From Siphonodentalium dalli (lineage: Eukaryota > Mollusca > Scaphopoda > Gadilida > Siphonodentaliidae), in assembly GCA_032622095.1 (NCBI GenBank), contig CP136061.1, positions 11,981,287-12,045,286 on the forward strand: 64,000 nucleotides of DNA. Direction: 5' to 3'. Shown piece by piece: positions 57,950 through 64,000 of this stretch (its first letter is position 1; each line of letters opens with the position of its first letter). Under the pieces are notes generated by a model, which saw only the letters and a list, made by a program, of their open reading frames with translations, ran no database searches and was not told the DNA's origin. The translations under genes were made by a program, and so were the position numbers.

Positions 57950-58100
57950 ACATGATTTCTTGTGAGTCCTGAGTTGAATTCATCCAGATTGAAGCAGAAC
58001 CCGTATGCCGCGGGTGAAGGATTGGGCTGACTTGAAGAGATCCACGGCAGAGAGGCTTCGCTCATCGCGCTATAATTTTGGGCGTACTTGCAATTCAAAA
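57950..58100 (-). CDS. Possible amino-terminal exon of the recombinase gene (a)
   Basis: A 66-codon frame (57,898-58,098) with ordinary protein-like composition: MSEASLPWISSSQPNPSPAA, then YGFCFNLDEFNSG. It lies just upstream of LINE 'B' on the recombinase strand. Acidic/Ser-Pro-rich leaders are common in front of DUF3504 domains. No splice junction could be confirmed, and the frame passes into the LINE border. Hypothetical. Confidence 0.25.
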
Positions 58101-58351
58101 TGACATAATTAATATGGCTCGATAATAGACGATTTCAAATTTAACGTACCGAATAATATCGAATCCATAGTACAGTCCTCGCATTCCTAGGGTGAATGGA
58201 ATCTAACAAGTGACCACAACTCGTGTAGCGAATTGGGATAACCGATCCTTGAATTTAAATGTTTTATTCATCAAAATTACAGAACAAAAATAAACACGAT
58301 CATTATCAATTCTGTCACGTGATACCATGGGTTCCTCGAACAAAGTGTCAT

Positions 58352-58652
58352 TCATTGGAAATAACTCATTAATATCAAATTCTGATTGTTTTGGAATGAA
58401 CTTGTAGTTGCAGACACACTCACAGTTCCAGCTGTCATTGCCAATAAGGGATTTTCATCAACACTCATAACAGTTTTTGTGCCATCAGTAACATCCATGG
58501 CTGAATCAGAGTCCGCAAGACTAATCCCCATCAGCAAATCATCATCGAAATTTTGAAAATGTCATTTGCGAATAGTTCTTCGATGTTAAAATCGGAATTA
58601 ATGAGAAAATCGCCGGTATTCATTTTTGTCGTTTTTCCAGGTAATCTAGAAC
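58352..58652 (-). CDS. Possible amino-terminal exon of the recombinase gene (b), frameshifted
   Basis: MNTGDFLINSDFNIEELFAN (from about 58,622) leads by a one-base shift near 58,550 into FDDDLLMGISLADSDSAMDV and a Ser/Thr-rich stretch ending at 58,352. It reads like the acidic start of one protein broken by a single-base indel. It is on the recombinase strand, about 0.55 kb inside the right inverted repeat, where a first exon would be expected. No family match from sequence alone. Confidence 0.3.
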
Positions 58653-59189
58653 GCAGACGTACATTCACGTGGATTCGTGTCAAAACAATGATGACGAAAT
58701 GTTTACAAACTATTCTCTCAAAACAAAACATATTTATTTGGAAGAAATCTTCTCTAGTGTGCAACTTATTTCAATATATCAATATATAAGACGAGATAAT
58801 CTATCATATACCGCATTGTTATGTCTATTAAAAGGGAACTATGTTGTTGTCGGTGACCCTATTAATGCGCGGAGTACATGGCTTAACTATACTTAACTGG
58901 GCGGAGTAAACGTCATTACCATAATTTATTTTTATTCGAAATGCGCCCAATTTCGCGGGTATATATCGACATGCAAGTTGCATCTACACTAAAATGGAAG
59001 CAAGTTGGGGCTAGCGGGCGACGTCACGTGACACGGTTTCAACCAATGGGCATCCATAATTTAAGATCTACAGGGTGAATGCATGTAGGAGTGTAAATAT
59101 ATATGTGTGGGGCTCCCTGCAGGGTAATGGATGTTTTTTATTTTATGTCCTAAAAATTGTAAGAAACATTTATTTTAAAAACATGATAA
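58653..59189. other. Possible promoter side of the recombinase element
   Basis: No gene. Inner continuation of the right inverted repeat: CCCTGCAGGGAGCCCCACAC on the minus strand is loosely similar to CCCATACAGAGCCCCAGAC at 46,617-46,636 on the plus strand, so the terminal repeat may extend to about 230 bp in decayed form. Confidence 0.35.
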
Positions 59190-59332
59190 AAAATTGTTAG
59201 GCCAATGCATTCTCTTATATATGCGAAGCGACCTATGGTCGACTCGCATATATAAGAAAATGCATTGGCACAGGGTAAAACAAATCCCGACTTACGACTG
59301 GATTTGATATGGCGGGTCAAATATGTGTGTTT
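59190..59332 (-). repeat. Right inverted repeat with internal hairpin
   Basis: Reverse complement of 46,429-46,570: the hairpin CCAATGCATTCTCTTATATA..TATATAAGAAAATGCATTGG, then CACAGGGT, AATCCCGACTTACGACTGG and GATTTGATATGGCGGGTCA. Confidence 0.88.
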
Positions 59333-59433
59333 TTACTTAAATGAACACAATCGTCGAAAAACATTACTAGAAGGTTCGAACAACCTATCTCTAGAAGAGA
59401 ACAAGTTCAGAAATGTATAATATTAACTAATAT

Positions 59434-59495
59434 GCTCAACCCAAACCACCAAGCTCAACCCAAACCACCAAGCTCAACCCAAACCACCAAGACCA
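59434..59495 (+). repeat. 19-bp tandem repeat, three units
   Basis: GCTCAACCCAAACCACCAA is repeated three times head to tail. The stretch from here to 59,850 contains two near-copies of a CA.GTGAG(C/T)CATCGACCT motif (59,580 and 59,632) and no gene. Confidence 0.85.
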
Positions 59496-59854
59496 TTCAT
59501 TATAGAACAACTGCACACCGTGGTCAAACTTTCCCCGACTCGAATCGAGAAAACTTATGGATAGTTGGTGTGAGGTCCCACGTGAGCCATCGACCTGTGT
59601 ATGAGTCCTGGAGGTGATATGGCGGCCGTATCACGTGAGTCATCGACCTATGGATACGGCTTAGCTCACTTTGGTCCTACATCTCTCCAAGACGAGTTGT
59701 TGAGTTTACCCGGCTCACTCAATCGGTCTCCACAGTATTTCAGATTCAATTTCTACTATATGTTGTATTGTTCTTTTGATGTTTGAAGTACTGTTTTCTG
59801 TGATGTTTTTCTGCATGATGTTTCTGTTTTCTTTGATTATCGTCCTGATGGTTG

Positions 59855-62800
59855 TTGTGTGTTTCTGTATTCTGCATTGTTCATGCCTGTATCGTTGTGG
59901 TGAGGTACCGGTGTGTGTTTCTGTATTCCGCATTGTTCATGCCTGTATCGTTGTGGTGAGGTACCGGTAGGTGTTTCTGTATTCTGCATTGTTCATGCCT
60001 GTATCGTTGTGGTGAGGTACCGGTGGGTGTTTCTGTATTTTGCATTGTTCATGCCTGTATCGTTGTGGTGAGGTACCGGTGGGTGTTTCTGTATTCTGCA
60101 TTGTTCATGCCTGTATCGTTGTGGTGAGGTACCGGTGGGTGTTTCTGTATTCTGCATTGTTCATGCCTGTATCGTTGTGGTGAGGTACCGGTGGGTATTT
60201 CTGTATTCTGCATTGTTCATGCCTGTATCGTTGTGGTGAGGTACCGGTAGGTGTTTCTGTATTCTGCATTGTTCATGTCTGTATCGTTGTGGTGAGGTAC
60301 CGGTGGGTGTTTCTGTATTCTGCATTGTTCATGCCTGTATCGTTGTGGTGAGGTACCGGTGTGTATTTCTGTATTCTGCATTGTTCATGCCTGTATCGTT
60401 GTGGTGAGGTACCGGTGGGTGTTTCTGTATTCTGCATTGTTCCTGTATCGATGTGGTGAGGTACCGGTGGGTATTTCTGTATTCTACATTGTTCATGCCT
60501 GTATCGTTGTGGTGAGGTACCGGTGGGTGTTTCTGTATTCTGCATTGTTCATGCCTGTATCGTTGTGGTGAGGTACCGGTGTGTATTTCTGTATTCTGCA
60601 TTGTTCATGCCTGTATCGTTGTGGTGAGGTACCGGTGGGTGTTTCTGTATTCTGCATTGTTCATGCCTGTATCGTTGTGGTGAGGTACCGGTGTGTATTT
60701 CTGTATTCTGCATTGTTCATGCCTGTATCGTTGTGGTGAGGTACCGGTGGGTGTTTCTGTATTCTGCATTGTTCATGTCTGTATCGTTGTGGTGTGGTAC
60801 CGGTGGGTGTTTCTGTATTCTGCATTGTTCATGCCTGTATCGTTGTGGTGAGGTACCGGTGTGTGTTTCTGTATTCCGCATTGTTTATGCCTATATCGTT
60901 GTGGTGAGGTACCGGTGGGTGTTTCTGTATTCTGCATTGTTCATGCCTGTATCGTTGTGGTGAGGTACCGGTGTGTGTTTCTGTATTCTGCATTGTTCAT
61001 GCCTGTATCGTTGTGGTGAGGTACCGGTGGGTGTTTCTGTATTCTGCATTATTTATGCCTGTATCGTTGTGGTGAGGTACCGGTTGGTGTTTCTGTATTC
61101 GGCATTGTTCACGCCTGTGTCGTTGTGGTGAGGTACCGGTGTGTATTTCTGTATTCTGCATTGTTCATGCCTGTATCGTTGTGGTGAGGTACCGGTGGGT
61201 GTTTCTGTATTCTGCATTGTTCATGCCTGTATCGTTGTGGCGAGGTACCGGTGTGTATTTCTGTATTCTGCATTTTTCATGTCTGTATCGTTGTGGTGAG
61301 GTACCGGTGGGTGTTTCTGTATTCTGCATTGTTCATGCCTGTATCGTTGTGGTGAGGTACCGGTGTGTATTTCTGTATTCTGCATTGTTCATGCCTGTAT
61401 CGTTGTGGTGAGGTACCGGTGGGTGTTTCTGTATTCTACATTGTTCATGCCTGTATCGTTGTGGTGAGGTACCGGTGGGTATTTCTGTATTCTGCATTGT
61501 TCATGCCTGTATCGTTGTGGTGAGGTACCGGTGTGTGTTTCTGTATTCTGCATTGTTCATGCCTGTATCGTTGTGGTGAGGTACCGGTGGGTGTTTCTGT
61601 ATTCTACATTGTTCATGCCTGTATCGTTGTGGTGAGGTACCGGTGGGTGTTTATGTATTCTGCATTGTTCATGTCTGTATCGTTGTGGTGAGGTAAGGGT
61701 GGGTATTTCTGTATTCTGCATTGTTCATGCCTGTATCGTTGTGGTGAGGTACCGGTGGGTGTTTCTGTATTCTACATTGTTCATGCCTGTATCGTTGTGG
61801 TGAGGTACCGGTGTGTGTTTCTGTATTCTGCATTGTTCATGCCTGTATCGTTGTGGTGAGGTACCGGTGGGTGTTTCTGTATTCTGCATTATTTATGCCT
61901 GTATCGTTGTGGTGAGGTACCGGTTGGTGTTTCTGTATTCGGCATTGTTCACGCCTGTGTCGTTGTGGTGAGGTACCGGTGTGTATTTCTGTATTCTGCA
62001 TTGTTCATGCCTGTATCGTTGTGGTGAGGTACCGGTGGGTGTTTCTGTATTCTGCATTGTTCATGCCTGTATCGTTGTGGCGAGGTACCGGTGTGTATTT
62101 CTGTATTCTGCATTTTTCATGTCTGTATCGTTGTGGTGAGGTACCGGTGGGTGTTTCTGTATTCTGCATTGTTCATGCCTGTATCGTTGTGGTGAGGTAC
62201 CGGTGTGTATTTCTGTATTCTGCATTGTTCATGCCTGTATCGTTGTGGTGAGGTACCGGTGGGTGTTTCTGTATTCTACATTGTTCATGCCTGTATCGTT
62301 GTGGTGAGGTACCGGTGGGTATTTCTGTATTCTGCATTGTTCATGCCTGTATCGTTGTGGTGAGGTACCGGTGTGTGTTTCTGTATTCTGCATTGTTCAT
62401 GCCTGTATCGTTGTGGTGAGGTACCGGTGGGTGTTTCTGTATTCTACATTGTTCATGCCTGTATCGTTGTGGTGAGGTACCGGTGGGTGTTTATGTATTC
62501 TGCATTGTTCATGTCTGTATCGTTGTGGTGAGGTAAGGGTGGGTATTTCTGTATTCTGCATTGTTCATGCCTGTATCGTTGTGGTGAGGTATCGGTGGGT
62601 GTTTCTGTATTCTACATTGTTCATGCCTGTATCGTTGTGGTGAGGTACCGGTGGGTGTTTCTGTATTCTACATTGTTCATGCCTGTATCGTTGTGGTGAG
62701 GTACCGGTGGGTGTTTCTGTGTTCTGCATTGTTCATGCCTGTATCGTTGTGGTGAGGTTCCGGTGGGTATTTCTGTATTCTGCATTGTTCATGTCTGTAT

Positions 62801-64000
62801 CGTTGTGGTGAGGTAAGGGTGGGTATTTCTGTATTCTGCATTGTTCATGGCTGTATCGTTGTGGTGAGGTACCGGTGTGTATTTCTGTATTCTGCATTGT
62901 TCATGTCTGTATCGTTGTGGTGAGGTACCGGTGTGTATTTCTGTATTCTGCATTGTTCATGGCTGTATCGTTGTGGTGAGGTACCGGTGTGTATTTCTGT
63001 ATTCTGCATTGTTCATGCCTGTATCGTTGTGGTGAGGTACCGGTTGGTGTTTCTGTATTCTGCATTGTTCATGCCTGTATCGTTGTGGTGAGGTACCGGT
63101 GGGTGTTTCTGTATTCTGCATTGTTCATGTCTGTATCGTTGTGGTGTGGTACCGGTGGGTGTTTCTGTATTCTGCATTGTTCATGCCTGTATCGTTGTGG
63201 TGAGGTACCGGTGTGTGTTTCTGTATTCCGCATTGTTTATGCCTATATCGTTGTGGTGAGGTACCGGTGGGTGTTTCTGTATTCTGCATTGTTCATGCCT
63301 GTATCGTTGTGGTGAGGTACCGGTGTGTGTTTCTGTATTCTGCATTGTTCATGCCTGTATCGTTGTGGTGAGGTACCGGTGGGTGTTTCTGTATTCTGCA
63401 TTATTTATGCCTGTATCGTTGTGGTGAGGTACCGGTTGGTGTTTCTGTATTCGGCATTGTTCACGCCTGTGTCGTTGTGGTGAGGTACCGGTGTGTATTT
63501 CTGTATTCTGCATTGTTCATGCCTGTATCGTTGTGGTGAGGTACCGGTGGGTGTTTCTGTATTCTGCATTGTTCATGCCTGTATCGTTGTGGCGAGGTAC
63601 CGGTGTGTATTTCTGTATTCTGCATTTTTCATGTCTGTATCGTTGTGGTGAGGTACCGGTGGGTGTTTCTGTATTCTGCATTGTTCATGCCTGTATCGTT
63701 GTGGTGAGGTACCGGTGTGTATTTCTGTATTCTGCATTGTTCATGCCTGTATCGTTGTGGTGAGGTACCGGTGGGTGTTTCTGTATTCTACATTGTTCAT
63801 GCCTGTATCGTTGTGGTGAGGTACCGGTGGGTATTTCTGTATTCTGCATTGTTCATGCCTGTATCGTTGTGGTGAGGTACCGGTGTGTGTTTCTGTATTC
63901 TGCATTGTTCATGCCTGTATCGTTGTGGTGAGGTACCGGTGGGTGTTTCTGTATTCTACATTGTTCATGCCTGTATCGTTGTGGTGAGGTACCGGTGGGT
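59855..64000 (+). repeat. 56-bp minisatellite array, >4.1 kb, runs off the window
   Basis: About 74 units of TTTCTGTATTCTGCATTGTT + CATGCCTGTATCGTTGTGG + TGAGGTACCGGTG(G/T)GTG, period 56 bp, nearly identical. Variants such as GGTAAGGGTGGG, TTATTTATGCC and GGTGTGGTACC mark higher-order blocks: about 60,980-61,730 recurs almost unchanged 840 bp (15 units) later, and the run near 60,781 recurs at 63,133, 42 units later. Since 56 is not a multiple of 3, each frame cycles and stops recur; frames of about 90 codons on either strand are artefacts. The first units (59,850-60,000) grade into unique sequence. Confidence 0.95.

Larger units (their letters stand above)
46429..59332 (-). mobile_element. 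Candidate TIR-bearing tyrosine-recombinase transposon (12.9 kb with nested insertions)
   Basis: Inverted repeats of at least 140 bp (46,429-46,570 and 59,190-59,332), starting about TGACCCGCCATATCAAATCC at the outer edge, enclose a minus-strand tyrosine-recombinase gene. Its 3' exon lies 1.2 kb inside the left repeat. Possible first exons lie 0.5-1.3 kb inside the right repeat. Removing LINE 'B' (about 5.7 kb) and the CACTG element (3.1 kb) leaves about 4.1 kb, an ordinary size for an autonomous element. An ATAT-like flank occurs on both sides but is too AT-rich to prove a target duplication. The alternative is two unrelated copies of one repeat that flank the gene by chance. The link between repeats and gene is an inference. 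Confidence 0.5.

Noticed and set aside
59855-64000. CRISPR array or repeat-protein gene
   Set aside because: There are no spacers, the 56-bp units are directly abutting, and the period is not a multiple of three. Frames of 90 codons on both strands come from the repeat.

Overview
This is eukaryotic, repeat-dominated, AT-rich DNA. I see no bacterial operon structure, no rRNA and no clear host single-copy gene. LINE retrotransposons with CxxC..H..C carboxy ends, tandem repeats built around an 'atggccgccag' core, TIR/MITE elements and a long minisatellite suggest a marine invertebrate, most likely a lophotrochozoan such as a mollusc. That placement is an inference from repeat style, not a proof.

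Layout. 1-7,000: LINE 'A' on the minus strand, with its ORF1 interrupted by a 3.2 kb repeat element, R1 (3,526-6,690). 7,100-12,600: degenerate dispersed repeats and a five-unit 209-bp satellite. 12,683-24,127: plus-strand LINE 'C' in two complementary halves, separated by about 6.3 kb that holds a MITE, a tRNA-like fragment and a ten-unit dimeric tandem repeat (R2). 24,773-27,916: minus-strand LINE 'D' with an uninterrupted 1,047-codon endonuclease/reverse transcriptase ORF. 31,486-32,457: a solitary L1-type ORF1 protein gene. 32,676-34,841: two TIR elements with recognisable target-site duplications, one with TA and one hAT-like with 8 bp. 36,131-41,874: a second, inverted R1, itself split by a 5'-truncated LINE 'E' and other sequence. 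44,000-46,400: MITE pieces and a LINE remnant. 59,855-64,000, running off the window: a homogeneous 56-bp minisatellite with higher-order duplications.

The most interesting region is 46,429-59,332. Two inverted ~140-bp repeats, each containing a large hairpin, enclose a minus-strand gene for a Crypton/KIAA1958-type (DUF3504-like) tyrosine recombinase with all visible catalytic residues. The gene is split by a 3.1 kb CACTG-ended element (48,302-51,414); removing it together with one copy of a 2-bp duplication restores the reading frame exactly. A 5.7 kb LINE 'B' sits directly against the splice-acceptor-like 5' edge of the recombinase exon. Subtracting the two insertions leaves about 4 kb: terminal repeats plus one recombinase gene. 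This is a candidate TIR-bearing tyrosine-recombinase transposon, which would be unusual because classical Cryptons lack terminal inverted repeats.

The window is therefore a nest of mobile elements inserted into one another. Relative ages can be read from it: LINE A before R1, R1 copy 2 before LINE E, LINE C before the R2-containing insert, and the recombinase gene before the CACTG element and LINE B.
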